DNA of 64,000 bases from contig JAJJXM010000058.1 in the NCBI GenBank assembly GCA_024516155.1, positions 248,001 through 312,000 of the forward strand. Direction: 5' to 3'. This document shows, piece after piece, positions 18,320 through 31,864 of the stretch. How positions within the stretch are numbered: the first letter of the stretch is position 1; every line of letters starts with the position of its first letter. The position numbers and the translations under genes were made by a program. The notes beneath the pieces were generated by a model. It did not search any database. It saw only the letters and a list, made by a program, of their open reading frames with translations, and was not told where the DNA came from. The DNA is from Pyronema omphalodes. Its lineage: Eukaryota; Ascomycota; Pezizomycetes; Pezizales; Pyronemataceae.

Positions 18320-20303
18320 TACAATTGTGGTGAACACGGAGAGACATACAGATAGAAGAAGGCACAGAATAGTGCTTATCGGTAGAAAAAAGTGTAGTGT
18401 TATGTTTTGTTCTGTGCGGTACCCTTCGGAAACTAAGGTAACGTAGAGAGGGTACACTGCATCCCGTAGCCCGTAGGACGTGGGCTGTGGGCAGGAATCC
18501 GTGGGAGTAGGCAGTGATCTGCGATCGAGGAAAGAGATAGCATCGACGATACAAATGTTTTTCTGTGGAGTGCGAGACGTCTATTGACGCTGTTACATTG
18601 ATACACTAGAACCTAGGTACCCTTCCCGTCCCTCCCGTGCCGCATTAACTATGCGAATGTCAATGTCAGTATCAATGACAATGTCAATGCTATTTCAGGG
18701 GAATGGCAGAGTGATGAGTGGTGAAGAGGAATGGAATAGAATGGGTGGTGTCTATGACGACGGCTTGCTTAGGGGGAAAGGGGCGATGCTAATGAAAATA
18801 CCGGGTTTGTAGATTGTGAATTAAGTTTGTGGTATATTTTTTTTTTTTGAAATGAGGCTAAGGGCTTAATTCTAGCCAAACCTGGTTTGAGGAACCCCCC
18901 CTCCCAGCGAAGTTAAAAGCTCAAGTGAGTCATAATCACCTCAGTGCTGCGATATCTCGATATCTAACTACTCAGACCCCCGTCTGTAGGGCATAGAGAC
19001 GTTAAGTACTGGGTACCCTTCTACAGACACCTCCACCGATGGAGAAAGAATAGTTATCCTATAGTATGCATCTAATATACCCTACCTAATGTCCAGTCTC
19101 GACGGGATAAAGCGAAAAGCGAAAAACCTTAAGTTCAAGGAAGCTTGTGACTAGCGAGCGAGATGAACAAGGAATCCTATGCCCTATTCATGGCTAATGA
19201 ATACGACGACTGACTCTAATTCCCGGGGTGATATATTAGCTATTACCATACCTCGGGACAAGGGCATGGACCGGGACCGGGACAGGAACAAGGGCTGAGC
19301 CTGAAAAGTGGGGAAGTTGGCAATTTTCAGTTGCGTCAATGAGTAAGAATTTAAGTTGCATAGCCTATGTTTGCTTATTTGCTTGTTTTCTTATTCACTT
19401 AAAAATGCAGGATAGTCACTGGGTAGTGGGTACCCGTCCAAAAACCTATTTGTTTTCGGACATGCAAGTCATCTCCCCGTATTCTTCATCAGGGCCACGT
19501 CTAGTGACGCTGTAACTACAAGTCTCGAGGCAAAAGGCAAAGAGTGAGATGGAGCAATGAGCAGCTATCCAACTCTAAAGGCCCGCTGATCCTTCTCGTA
19601 TTCCAATTTCCAAAGCCGCATCATGCAGGAAAATGCAGGAACGGTGGGGAAAATGGGTACCCTTCCACGGTGACTACACACGAATTTTAAGTTTATCTCG
19701 GTTACAAGAGATTCAGAACTCCACGATGCTTGCAAAGACAAGGGATTCGAAATGATCAGCTATGTTATAATACTTCATCGATCTGTATGATAAAAGTGAT
19801 ATCTTGAAATATCTTTGAATATGTCGTGTGATCATTGATGACTCCAAGGCTCCCAGGCTCCAGCATTACGACAAACTATATATTTTTAAAAATATCGATT
19901 GCCGATATCCGTAGGCTAAAGTCTGGAGCATTTTGCTGGGATACTCTGGCTCAGGCTCGGGGTTCGTGATCCAATTTTCGGCAAGGCATATGTACGTATG
20001 TATGAGGCTCCAATCATCCCACCGACGTGGCATGTTGTGTATGTACCGTACGTGGTCCCGTGGTTATTCGCCTTGTCTGAACCCTGCCGATGGTACCTTG
20101 GAGACAAGCAATATCTGGTAACGAACAACTTGCATCACTGTTATGAATCCCATGTACCAAAGCCCGGGGTCATGAGGGGTGGAGGGCCAAAGCCGCACAT
20201 CAAGAACAACAGAACAAGGCATCTGAAACCCTTGTCTTATGCCTTGTCAGGACTCTGCAGCTTTCCAGAGGTTCCGAACGTTCCGGGGTCGGGTTGAGAG
20301 TAC

Positions 20304-20596
20304 CCTGGATGAAGCCCGAAAAATTATCACGAGTAAATAGCGGTGTTTAGATAGACAGAGATAGTTAGCTAAGTACCAGGAGTTCTGAATTTCGTCGGTA
20401 TCTGATGCATTGGTGGGTTTAGGGGTCCTGTCTTATCATTCCTGACCGGCAAGCTTCAGTAGTTCCCGATGAGCCGCAGGGTCGTCAGATCGGGCTGTAC
20501 ATAAAGGTCCTGGATGAATGCCGAAAAATCATCACGAGTGATTCCCGGAATGACCCTTGTATGTACCCAGGGTGAAGTCCGAAAATTATCATGAGT
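20304..20596 (+). repeat. Three copies of a 30-bp motif
   Basis: Related copies of TGGATGAAGCCCGAAAAATT followed by ATCACGAG lie at 20304-20334, 20509-20540 and 20567-20596. Spacing is uneven, so this is a short dispersed cluster rather than a regular tandem array. Confidence 0.65.
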
Positions 20597-21002
20597 TATG
20601 ATTAGTGGCTTGGTTAAAAAGCTAACCAAGCGTTTGTATGCTGGAATCTCATCAAACAGCCGTCCATATCTTATCTTGGGTCTGATCCTCTAGTCACGTC
20701 TTCACCCCTTGAAATTCGGATATCGGCTTTTTGACGCAGGAACGGAATTTACCAGGTCCTGTGTTTACATAATCGAAATTCCCCACATGACCTTGTTCCA
20801 CCCCTACCCCACCGGCTAAGATAGCTCGCCCGCTAAGCCCTACAGTAGGGCTGTGAGATCTTTAGTTCGTCTGGCTAAGAAAACGCGAAGCGCTAGCTTA
20901 ACGATACCTTCACATTTGTTCTTGTTCTTCGGAAAATGGAAAGGTCAATGGTATCTTTAGTCTTTCTAGAATATGTAAGAAAGGCTAGATGTGCATCTAT
21001 TC

Positions 21003-21071
21003 TTGTTTGAGCCTCATCCTTGTTTGAGCCTCATCCTTGCTTGAGCCTCATTCGATCTTGTTTGAGCCTCA
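21003..21071 (+). repeat. 17-bp tandem repeat TTGTTTGAGCCTCATCC
   Basis: Two exact copies and one close copy lie in tandem at 21003-21053. A fourth partial copy follows after a 4-bp break, ending at 21071. Confidence 0.85.
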
Positions 21072-23134
21072 GTATCATTCAGGGCTCGTTCTTGTTCGCT
21101 CGAGAATGGTAAATGAAAAAAAATCAGGGATCTGAGAGTTTCATCCTTGGCTTCAAGCAGTGTCCGAATCGGCCCTTTGTGATTTCCTGATCAAAATCGG
21201 GATGAGTCGTGTTGTATGTTGTATGTTGTATGTTTAGAACTTTGACAGCGGCCCGGGACGCTAGCGCGTATCCTTCGATTGCGGATACCCGAGTCTACAC
21301 AGCCGTCGATGCGAGGTTTCGGTGCAAAATTCTCAGAACCCTCGGGCGGTCCAACACCTTCGGAACCGCATGTGCAGCTGAAAGATGCGTCCGCTCTTCC
21401 TCCAGGTACCTAAGACACTGTCAGATACCACTTCCGTTGCGCTCCCTGCGTCCAGTGCGGAAAAATACTCGGATCGAAACGTACATTTTTCAACAGTAGG
21501 TTCAATGCGATAGTGGCATGTGTTGGCTATGGCTTTATATCACTTGCATCTGCAGCTCGTCAATTATCCGCTGTCAAAGCCGTTCGTCTGAATATGGATT
21601 TTATGTAAATCATCAAAACGCATGCAGACACCAAAGAATATCTTATATGCTCGCGATCAGCCAATCGGCTATAAGATTATGGTAAACTGTAGCTAAGTCC
21701 TTCCTCAAAGATATGTGTCGTTCTATGCATCATGTGTTGTGCGTTGTGATTACGTGCTGCATTGTGCAAATATAATGATCTTCGCGCTCGCACTTTTCCT
21801 CGGGCCGATCCTCAGTGAGGTGGCTTTTGTTAAAAAATCGGCCCGAATATGCTATCCCTGCGCTGTGCGTCGCGCTTGTGCGTTCGAGGCCTCCATCACC
21901 GTACATATATGCCTGTACTCCTTGTTCTGCAGGACCTTCGTTATTATGTCAGCTAAGCAGCCTCGTGAGACGTCGACCTCATATGGACTAACCGGCTACT
22001 CAGATTACGTTGTCTGCATGCATATATTTATCCATCCTACATTTCCATTTAGAGTTCATCGCTTCCATGACAGGTACAAGTGCTATCGGATAAGGTATCA
22101 ACTTTCTAATATCGGGTAGATAATGCCTGGAACTCGCAGGGAAGAAAGTGTATCTATGTCCCCTAACATCATGTTGTTATAATCCCCTAATGACCGACAT
22201 GTGTATATCTTGCCAAGTGCTATTTCCTCATGCAGGTCCTCGGGTAGATCATAAGGTTTTGAGAGCAAAATTCTTGGTGGACTTGCTTGGCCAGATGAGT
22301 GATTCTATGAAGATTAAAATTTCGAATCTCCTAATCAGCAATCTTGAGTCTGTGAGAAGTTTACCGAGATTTGCACAGTAAAATAATTGATAGGAAGAAA
22401 ACAGAATAACCCGCCTCGACAAACGAATCATTCTGGGCTTGCCACTTACTATTCCTGGCTGTTCGATTAACTCTAGACCCTCACACTACTTTAATAGATG
22501 ATTTTTTGGATTAGCTTAGCAGATGGCGCAAAGATAGAACGAGGAAATAGGTAAGGCCGCGAGACGAGGAACAAGCTTATCCATATACCGCTATGATGAT
22601 GACTCACCTGCACCACATATATACTTAGGCGCCGACAAAAGTGTTGATTTATTACAGCCCACATCATTATATTTCAACACGTCTACTGATTACAGGCAAA
22701 TAAATAGCCAAAAATACAATCCGAATACAGCAATCTGACCAACTACCTAGAATTTTTATTACAGAAATAGAACCCAAAGCAACGAAAAAAAAACCTTACC
22801 ATAAGTGCATTCTTCTTACGAAATTGTGATGGCAAAAAAGCGAAACTACACTCTTGATGTCAACTCCTCTGCGATGTGCCGTTGCTTCATTGCGTTATTT
22901 TCGAAAAAAAAAACACTTCGGAAGGTGTAATAGAATGTCATCTCGGCCCACGTATTAATTACAAGTCCCAACCAACTCATTGAAGTCATTCAAGAAAGTG
23001 TAGTAAAATGATGCATCAAGCTAAGCCGTGATCAGTCCCATCGTAAGTGTGACTGAGAGTATTGTAAATACTGAGGCGAAAGAGTCAATATAATCACGTG
23101 ATGTACTTTTTCAAGTTTGGTATGCACGGATGCC

Positions 23135-23155
23135 GGGGGGGGGGGGGGGGGGGGG
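23135..23155 (+). repeat. 21-base G run
   Basis: Homopolymer tract in the gene-empty region. Shorter G or C runs occur at 7200-7216 and 17691-17702. Confidence 0.9.
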
Positions 23156-26100
23156 CTCTTCAAGAAACAAGTGCTCTACTACTCTGGTATTGTGATAAAA
23201 CATTAAGAACTGTATCTAACGCAGGTTTCGCAGAGGGATTTCCAATTGCGGGGCTTCAAAGGCCGAATAAACTGGTCTTCCGGTGGAGGCTTTGATCGAG
23301 GTCGATCATACCCCGGATTCGCAAGATTTTCACCGATTTTCTCGGCTAATCCCTAGTAGCTGAGCTATCTGGCTCGACTCCAAGAGCCCGGAGCCTAAAA
23401 GCTTGCTTGCACTTCCGCCCACCAAAGCTACGACTCTGAATATTGCCCTCCTTATCCATAATAGTAGGTTATTGGTTATCCCACGTAGGTTTATCACAAG
23501 GAAAAGTGTTTTACTTACGCTTTGATGCATGAACTGGATAAGACAGCACCTTGATGGTCGTATATTGCTAACTAGTTATTCCTCGAAGTCGACCGCTACA
23601 AGACAGCTTAGCCCCGGACAAACATTGCATCCCAAAGCACCACCACGATATGCATCTCATTCCAAAAAAGGATTGGATGAGGCACAAAGTTTATCCGATT
23701 AAAGTTTATGGGTCTTTCTGAAGATCTCTTGCGGGGTAAAAGGTAAGCTAAGCTGGCTCGGTAATCTCTTCGGTGATACGGATGTACCAAATAGAGAAAG
23801 CAATCGTTGAATTTATCGTGAACGATGTAAATCTCTCATCTGCTTAAAGATGGTTCGGGTCCGATCTTATTTCTAGGTTGTACTAAAAAGGACACTGATG
23901 CGATCACTTGCGACGAAAATGACATGGTAAACATAGCTTGAGCACCTTCCTATGCGCCGACTACTGCCGTGTGAGGAGCATCGCATCGCATCGCAAGAAC
24001 CGGATGTTTATCAGACACGCATTAACTGCCATAGTCAGAAACAATCCGACCGGAAACTAAAGAGCCGAGACAAAGAAGTTTTGCGTCTAGATTGATCTTC
24101 CAGATCCAGAGAAAGTGAGCTCGCTTCGCAATGCACGTCGTACCTAAACGCGCCCCGGTGAGCTGGCTGGCCGCTGGCTGGCTGCACCAAGAAACAAAAA
24201 CACAAAAAGCTGACAAGACAACTACAGACAATATGCAACTTGACATAACATGATGTAGGAATGAGGAGTGAAATGCATACATTCATACAAACGCCGATGA
24301 GGCATTTGCATGGCTTGAGTTTGAGCTTGAGCTTGCGGCGCAGTTTTGGCGATACACGGGCTCGACTACTACTGTATTCACTTGCGGACTACGTGCAGCA
24401 CGTGGTGATCGACAGGGCCCATCCATTCACTCTGCTCTCTCTAAGAAGCGCCGCACACAGACATCGTGACGACATTTGCCATAAGGCTGCAAGGCTATGT
24501 CTAGACCACATCAACTCTACGAATCATCAGACCGAGACCAAAAATTGCCGAGGCGTCCAATGACTTTGCTTTTTTTGTCATTCCCCGAGTTTTTTCGGAG
24601 CTCTCTTTCGTGGGAGAACCCGGGCTGGCCGAAGCTCGTTCGTAAAATCCTAATAGTAGCCTAGACTGTGCGTGTACTCGGAGGGTGGATTAGGTATTCT
24701 GCAATCCATATCATTTGAACATAGCAACAGAACAATCACAACTCTAGATATTCCTTAAGGAATATAGAGACTAAAGACATTTTGGGCTTCGCGAAAGGCA
24801 GCTCTCTGGGCATTTTCAGTGGGCTGGGTGACAAAATTCGGGCGTAGTGATACATCAGAGTGCCGAAGCTATCCTTGCACCCGAGTCCACTTGACCACTT
24901 TCGGAAGTTTCCGCTAAATGTAACTCCCAAAAACTTTGGCTTGTGTTATGTAAAAGCGACTCATCTGATGAATAGTACCGTGCATAGATGTATCGGATAT
25001 ATCTTGAATCAGTACCGCCGCGAGTCATCATTGTCAGCATCTCCGACATTGTGACTTTGATGCGATGTATTCGGTTCCGGTCATCGGCTCTTTACACGTT
25101 CTTTCGGAGGATAATCGTGGCTTCACGGCATTTCACAAAGTGCACATTGATGGCTTGCGGCTTGCATATTGTCTGTGGGCCAGCTATGTAGCTAGCCAAC
25201 CTAGCTAACTCCGAGTCAGCGTCTGGATTAAACATCAGAAGTTCAGAACCACTACGAGTACATACCTTTTTTAAAACATGGCAACCCACCAATACGACTA
25301 GACTAGGGCGGTCACGCTACTACATCGCCTAATGATTTTTGGTCGTTCAAATTGGGATGATATCCGTAACATCAGTCTGCCGGGCTGTTGAAATGTGGTA
25401 TTACTGCCGTTGATCAGTTCGGTACATGATTATCAGACACGGCAGTGGTACATTTATCGGAAAATCTTTGATTTTAGCCCTTGGATAAGAAGGTACATAG
25501 TTTTGGCGGCTGCATGGCGCTTGTCCCGGTAAACATGCGTTGCAAGGGTTTATACAGCATATCTTATGTAATTATGCATGCGTATATATTCCGCACGGGA
25601 TGAACTGCACGGTACTTGGTCTAGATACTAAGCGACCGTGCAAGTGGTCTGCAAGAAAAATACACTTTTTGAACCAAATCGAACTGTCAGATCGCCGGAC
25701 GGAGTTTTTGGAAAAGGTGCAATTTTCATGTCATTTTTAGACCCGTCGGTGGTCTCAGTGCCACATGGTTGTTCATCCGGACTGGATGATTTTTTTTTTT
25801 TTACAAAATCCGTGCTTTCTGACGTATTTCCGACGCTACTCCAGTAATGGTCGAAGTATTAGGAACCTAACTAAGATAGTTCATTTTCTATAATGTCTTG
25901 CAGTGATGTCTATTTGCATTGGATCTATATACCTATAAGCCAAAGGTTACACATTTATCATGGGCACTAAAAAGAGGCCGGTACCATGCAGAAACATTTG
26001 TAGTAACCTAGGAAACTCTTCAGCTCAAAAATGAATTGTGACTGGATCCCATGACGTTGTACGTGACGTGTCATTACTGATTCTCAAATGTTTCATGCAA

Positions 26101-28590
26101 CTGCGAAAACCACCGGTAGAGGTTTAAATGCCGCAACATGAAAATAAATACATTTTATGCAGTTATGCAGGTAGATCTGTTTATTTCTTAGTAGGTTTTG
26201 AATGGCATGTGAAAACTTTGACAAGATTCCTTACGCGAATAATGGCAAGAAAGGCGCTTTATGTGGGAAATGGCAACAACTAAGTGCATCCGTGGCGGAT
26301 AATTTTACCTGGGATACAACGTAGCATTGCCCTTCGCTTCTAAAACTTATTTACTACTGGCTGAAGAAAATGTTTGCACCTTTCCTAATACCGGTTATAA
26401 ACTTAATCCTTATGAATTTTGTCTGCATAAACTAACGTTTGCATATCGCAGGTAACGGTGGCTTTGAATTGGAACAAGGCTGAATTTGACCTGCATCATA
26501 TGATTATGTGGAGCCTTGATACTATATACCGTGTTGACGATTTTGGTTCGCACAGCCAATCGATAGAGAGGATGGGTATATCGTGTTATGGTGTAACTTG
26601 GTAAAGTTAAAGTGTTTTTTCGTCCTCCATATTCTGGGTTAATCGTTGCACCGCATTATGCACCCAGAATCTTACATAGAAGGCTGTAGTATGCATTGAA
26701 ATATGCTTGCTTTTGGTAAACCATTGGGGATTTCGTAAAAATATCTACATGGAAAACTGGTCGGATAGTTTAGGAATCTTGGTAGCTCAAGGTTTTTGTT
26801 TTTCCCGGAAATGTATCCCAAAGAAGCAGTCGGTTAGTAGATGATGAGGCAAGCGAGGCGTATTGTTCTCAAACATTTGTTGAAATGACTTGATTGTGTA
26901 TCCTAAGGCTTTCTAAAGTCCGTCATTCATCATAGATCGCTGTGAACTACTCTAGTGTATAATACAATAGAACTGCGCTTCGTCTTTGTTAGTCTATTCC
27001 CCGGGAATTCATTGATTCACCTCCGATAATGCGGTCCCCAATTGCGAATGACATCCGGAGCTTTGAACAGAACGACTTTGCACTTAACACAGCGATCGGA
27101 GGAAAGTGCAACTACCGTCATCTCGGGGGCAAAGTCATCAAGAAAAGTCATACTTGTAAGGTATTCACCATATCTGGAGTTGCTATCTAGTTCTGTTCCA
27201 ATATGATGTTTAGATAGTGTTGATACCTATCTGAAGATCTTTACTTGATTCTTCCCGAAAGTCTATTCAGACCAGATTGTAAATTTTTTTACATGAAAGG
27301 TCTGGTGTGGCTCGGGTTGCAAGGTGTAAACGGGTGGGTATCCATGCAGAACGAAATTCTCTCGTTCGGTACTCATGACAGGCCTCGAGAAAAAAAAATT
27401 ACTGACAGACTGGAATGTTCGAAGTAAGGCATGAATTGGTGCCGTTTCTTGTTGTTACGATTTACACCCCCTATTCCCCTGCGAAATAGAAACCCCTCGA
27501 CTCTCGCGATCTCTACGGGTCAAAGTTGCACTCGCACCGGCTCCCGTACGCTACGGGAGCGCCATTTTAGAAAGTACCAAAAACTATCAGTGAGGGCTTG
27601 GCTAAGCAACCCTTTTGGAAAAAAAATAGACCCCAGTCCGGACGAACTCTCAGCATTTAGCGCATCAGCGTTTACGAGGGATAATTTGTCCGCTAGATTT
27701 AGCAGGCACTCCTTTCTCCTAGAGTAGCAGCCGCAGACCCTTGCGCAGGAAGCGAGACATGCAGTCCGTAGCAAAGATTGGAGATGCCTTGCTATGTTTT
27801 CTACATACAGAATTATCAGAAAAGATGTAACTATTCCCTTGCAGTCCAACTAAATGGTACACCTTACCGAAGTTTATAGTTTAGAAGATCACATATCAGC
27901 AACGAAATTATGATATTTGACGAAACCAAACGAAATAACTACAAGATATTCTTGGATATTCGTAACATCGTATTTTTTTTAAGGTTAATCCGGGAGCTTT
28001 TCCCTGTGATCTGTCGCGTTCACGCCGCACGTGGAGTGGCGCCGTTATGAATTAGCGATTAGCGCGACATCTAGGATAAGATCAAGATCAAAAGTCTTAT
28101 CTAAGGTCTCCGTGACCCAAACTTTGATCCCTTGCAGATCAGCACGACGGGGGACGGGGACACTAAAACGGATCGAGGTATCTCCATTCATTCGTGGGGG
28201 GTGTCGGCAACAGATTGAATTTGGGGCATGCTCAAGGAGACGAGCGCAGAAACGACCCCGCACTTTAGGGCACCAACGCTAGGAGCAAGATATCGAAGTA
28301 AGTGGTGTCTAAGGGATCAAAGACACCAGTCTCAAGGAGCAGTTGATCAATGTTTTTTTTGATAATTGCACCATACTGTAATCGAAAATAGGACATACCG
28401 CTACGGAGAATCTAGCTTAGCTGGGCACTAAGTGCCAATGAATTCAATATGTGGTTCTGTATCTTATATCTACCATTTGTATCCCGTCCCAAGTGGAGCA
28501 CAACAAGACTTCCACCTCCATCAACAAATACAAATAGAGTACGGAACCCAATAACACTTTCACTATTTTCCCAACGTTCTACAAGTCACC

Positions 28591-30364
28591 ATGGAGTCTC
28601 GAACACAAACATCTCTTGAAGCTTCTGAAGTTCCTCATCTTCGACTGGAACCTCCCAGCTCAACAGAGCTTGTGCGTTCTGACAGTAATACCAGCACTGT
28701 GGTTGGGTAAGTACTTATCTTATGTGTTTCTTTAATCGATTTTCTAACTTATGGCATAGATCCACTGTTGGGGAAAGATGGAAAAACCAGTCGATGTCTT
28801 CTGCAGCGTCCAATTCGACACTCGCAATACCACCAACTATTTACACCGTTGCAAAGCAGGATAATTCAGACATCGATGTGGAGAAGCAGGAACAGAGTAT
28901 TGACGATTGGACCGAAATTGCTACGCAAGAACTCGCACAGAAGCGCCATGGATCTATTTTTCGAAATATACGCTATCGGATTATGTCAATGTACCGTCGC
29001 CTTTTTACAGTCATTTTCCTCATCAACCTTATCATTGCAATATGCTTGGCGGATAAGAAAATGGGAACGATAGATCGGATTGCGAATGCCTGCTTGGGAA
29101 ATCTTGCCGCTGCTGTGTTGATTCGGCAGGAGAATTTCATCAACTATCTTTTCAGAGGTTTCGCATCTGTTCCCACGAGTTGGCCATTATGGATCCGTCG
29201 GCATTGCGCCAAAATTTATGCTTTGGGAGGAATACACAGTGGCTGTGCTCTTTTCTCAGTGATCTGGTTGGTTTGGCTTACTGGCAGTATCACCAAAAAC
29301 TTTATCCACGAGCACATGGTTTGTACTCCTAGATCCAACATTCCACCCAGTTGGTCCAATTGCATGATCACTGACGTTGTACTGCTAGATTTCTAAGTGG
29401 ACCCTCGCACTTGATTGGGCAATCTTGATCCTCTTGATCATGCAAACAGCGTCTGCTTATCCTATTTTCCGTGCAAAGTTCCACAACAACTTTGAAATGA
29501 CACATCGTTTCGCGGGTTGGGCGTCCGTAATTTTGGTTTGGGGCCTCATTGTCAGCCTTCTTCACGACCTTCATCCCGAGATGCCTTTGGGACGAGTTCT
29601 TGTTGTTACGCCAGCTTTTTGGTTTCTCGTCGTCATTACTATTTGCATCATCTACCCGTGGTTGCATCTTAGGAAGCTGGCCGTCGAGACAGTAGTCCTT
29701 TCATCACACGTATGCCGCATTTACATTAAGGACCGCAGCTACGTCAAACCTTACCCAGGATCTTTCGTTCGGTTGTCTTCCCGACCTCTCTTTGAGTGGC
29801 ACTCATTCGCTGCCATCGCAGAGCCGGGATGCCGACAGGGTGACTACTCCGTCGTTGTATCAAAAGCTGGAGACTGGACCTCCCATATTATTGCCAACCC
29901 ACCTAAGGAAATGTGGTTCCGTGGCGTACCGAGTAAGTTATTGCCTGTCTTACCTCATGATCAAAGTGCAAATTTCTGACTTATCTACAGCTTGTGGTGT
30001 TCTTCACGTTGCTAAGCTATTCCGGAAGATCGTACTCATTGGTACAGGCTCCGGAATCGGACCATGTCTCGCTGTCCTAAAGGCACGTGAGGTCGAAGCT
30101 CGCGTTCTCTGGTCCACCCGTTCCCCGCGTAAGACATTCGGAGATACCGTTGTCGAAGATGTGCTTGCTGCGGACCCAAAGGCCGTCATCTACGACACCG
30201 TCAAAGGAGGAAGACCTGACATCGTTAAGATGGCGTACTCGATGTATATTGACTCAGAAGCAGAAGCAGTGATTATTATCAGTAATCCCAAGTTGACTTA
30301 CCAAGTAGTTTATGGTTTGGAATCTCGGGGTGTACCGGCGTTTGGTGCTATTTGGGATAGTTGA
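28591..30364 (+). CDS. tmpA: Integral membrane flavoprotein, TmpA / ferric-reductase-like
   Basis: Four exons give about 530 aa: 28591-28706, 28760-29318, 29389-29932 and 29991-30364. The introns are 53, 70 and 58 bp, with donors GTAAGT, GTTTGT and GTAAGT, TAG or CAG acceptors and CTAAC/CTGAC branch sites; phases join cleanly. The hydrophilic N-terminus is followed by about six membrane helices (for example LFTVIFLINLIIAICL and FAGWASVILVWGLIVSLL), then a cytosolic part with a flavin-binding-like segment (KPYPGSFVRLSS) and a nucleotide-binding motif (GTGSGIGPC). The family includes Aspergillus TmpA, a membrane oxidoreductase linked to conidiation signalling. The substrate here is not known. 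The ATG follows CACC and begins the only long open exon. Confidence 0.85.
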
Positions 30365-31864
30365 TTGATGACTTCTTTCGGCGTTTTCTAAATCTCAGGG
30401 AGTATTTCTTTATCTGTAATATCTTTGTTTTTGAGCAGCTTTGTTTACAGTCGTGTCTATATTGGCGAGTTTTTGCTTTTTCTTAGCTTGTTTTGCTTTT
30501 ATTGTTCTACTTTGAGATGCGTCTATTCATAAACAAAAGTATTTGTCTATATATGTGGAGGATATGGGTCATTTAGGAAGATTTATATTTCGTAACAATA
30601 ATACCATCCGCGAAGCTGTTTGGCTCGCAAGTTATCAATATAAAAGACCTATGCTCGCAAGTTCCCATCGTCATGACTTTGCTACGAATCCCATCGGCGA
30701 AGCGATAATGATTATCAGACTCCAATTGCATTGACAATATCTTTTGAGTATCAAATCCACAAGAACTATGTGCACAAAAACTTAGCGAAAGTTAACACAC
30801 AACTTCATCAAAAATGTTCAAAACATTTGAATCTCATAATGGGTATCGATTGGCGCTTATTATGTAATTCACCATCGCGCCTCACTAATCCATGCCATCG
30901 CCGTGGAGTGGATCCCTGTTCTGGGCTCCTGCCAAAAGCCGGCAAACAATCCTGAATTTTTGCACGCGCAATTCGCACGGGGCATTCACTGTATAACTAC
31001 CCTTAGGAATGTGCGAAATCTGTAAGCACAACCACTCTCTTTGACCTTCAACTTGCTTTTATTCCGGAAAATTGCCGAATAAAGGCTTACGAAATCATTG
31101 AAATCAAACATGGAAAATTACAGGATACATTTGACGTTCTTCAGGGCAAGGGTTCATAATCCGTGCTCATCATTGACGCTCGGCGCGGCAAAACAACCGA
31201 CTATTCTTAGGGGTTGGTTGTGTTAAGTACGGCACATCCCATCCAATTCGCACATACCAATAGCACAACCACAACTTCGGAGCTTCCCGGGAAAGGTTAA
31301 ATGTTCAAGAGCCCTATCATAACCAATTTAAACCATAATCTTCAAAAATATCCGATGCTTCATGGAACGCAAATGGTATTGGCATTTCCCTTTTTTATTC
31401 GGGAAAAAAGAAACGTCAACCGTGGTGATACAACATCGCGCCAGACTTTATCCTTGCACCCAAGCACAAATCATAGACAATCTGCATAATTTTCTTTTTG
31501 CCGAACTGGCAATGAAGAATTTAGGCATTCTCCGAATAAGTATCGCTCACAGTGACTGCCGATAACCGAGCTCTCAGGCCTCTTTACGATCACGTTTTCT
31601 CAGTAAGGAAAGGATCAGCTGTCGCATCCATCGGTCACATCAACACGCAAATTTATTGCGTGCGACACACACACATGGCATTATCAAATTGTTATGCGAA
31701 CCAAGCAACCCCGCTATTGCGACATCTTCACGCAAGATGATATATGCGGGGCATCTCGGGTTACATAAAAGAATGTAAAGTTCCCCTCATTTATTATTTT
31801 TTTTTCTTCGTCACAGCAATTCAATCTCTCGCCTCAATTTCGAACTGCTCATATACAATTCACC
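30365..31864. other. Intergenic region, no gene seen
   Basis: AT-rich, with only short ORFs. It contains the 3' flank of the TmpA-like gene and the promoter of the dioxygenase gene; a T run and TC-rich stretch at 31795-31860 lie just before the ATG. Confidence 0.6.

Larger units (their letters stand above)
13950..19520. repeat. Array of diverged tandem units, about 0.9-1.5 kb each
   Basis: At least four related units follow each other. The anchor (G/A)ACGCTGTTAC recurs at 14019, 15891, 17126 (variant), 18586 and 19506 (variant). The block (A/G)AACTAAGGTGACATAG, followed by CCCGTAGG repeats, recurs near 15750, 16985 and 18429. GATATCCGAG..TCGACTCCCGA recurs near 15346, 16560 and 17841. A block around ATAGAGA(T/C)GTT near 14680 recurs near 18990. 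Corrected for the SINE inserted in unit 1, spacings are about 1.5, 1.24, 1.46 and 0.92 kb. There is no coding capacity. The units contain microsatellites and a C run (17691-17702). Confidence 0.7.
19521..28590. other. About 9 kb without a recognisable gene
   Basis: ORFs here are short (up to 134 codons) and show no known domain, no splice logic and no supporting neighbours. Visible structure is limited to short repeats at 20304-20596 and 21003-21071, a 21-base G run at 23135-23155, and several homopolymer runs. A minus-strand ORF at 28045-28263 has protein-like composition but is isolated. The stretch may be relaxed intergenic DNA or decayed repeats. Confidence 0.6.

Noticed and set aside
21003..21071. 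Possible CRISPR-like array
   Set aside because: The 17-bp repeats are directly tandem with no spacers, and the genome is eukaryotic.
21715..22119. 134-codon ORF
   Set aside because: No domain, no gene context, and it lies in a gene-empty region; probably chance.
27520..27849. 109-codon minus-strand ORF
   Set aside because: No motif, and overlapping ORFs on both strands; not supported.
28045..28263. Minus-strand ORF with protein-like composition
   Set aside because: It is isolated, has no start or exon partners that I could join, and no family is recognised.
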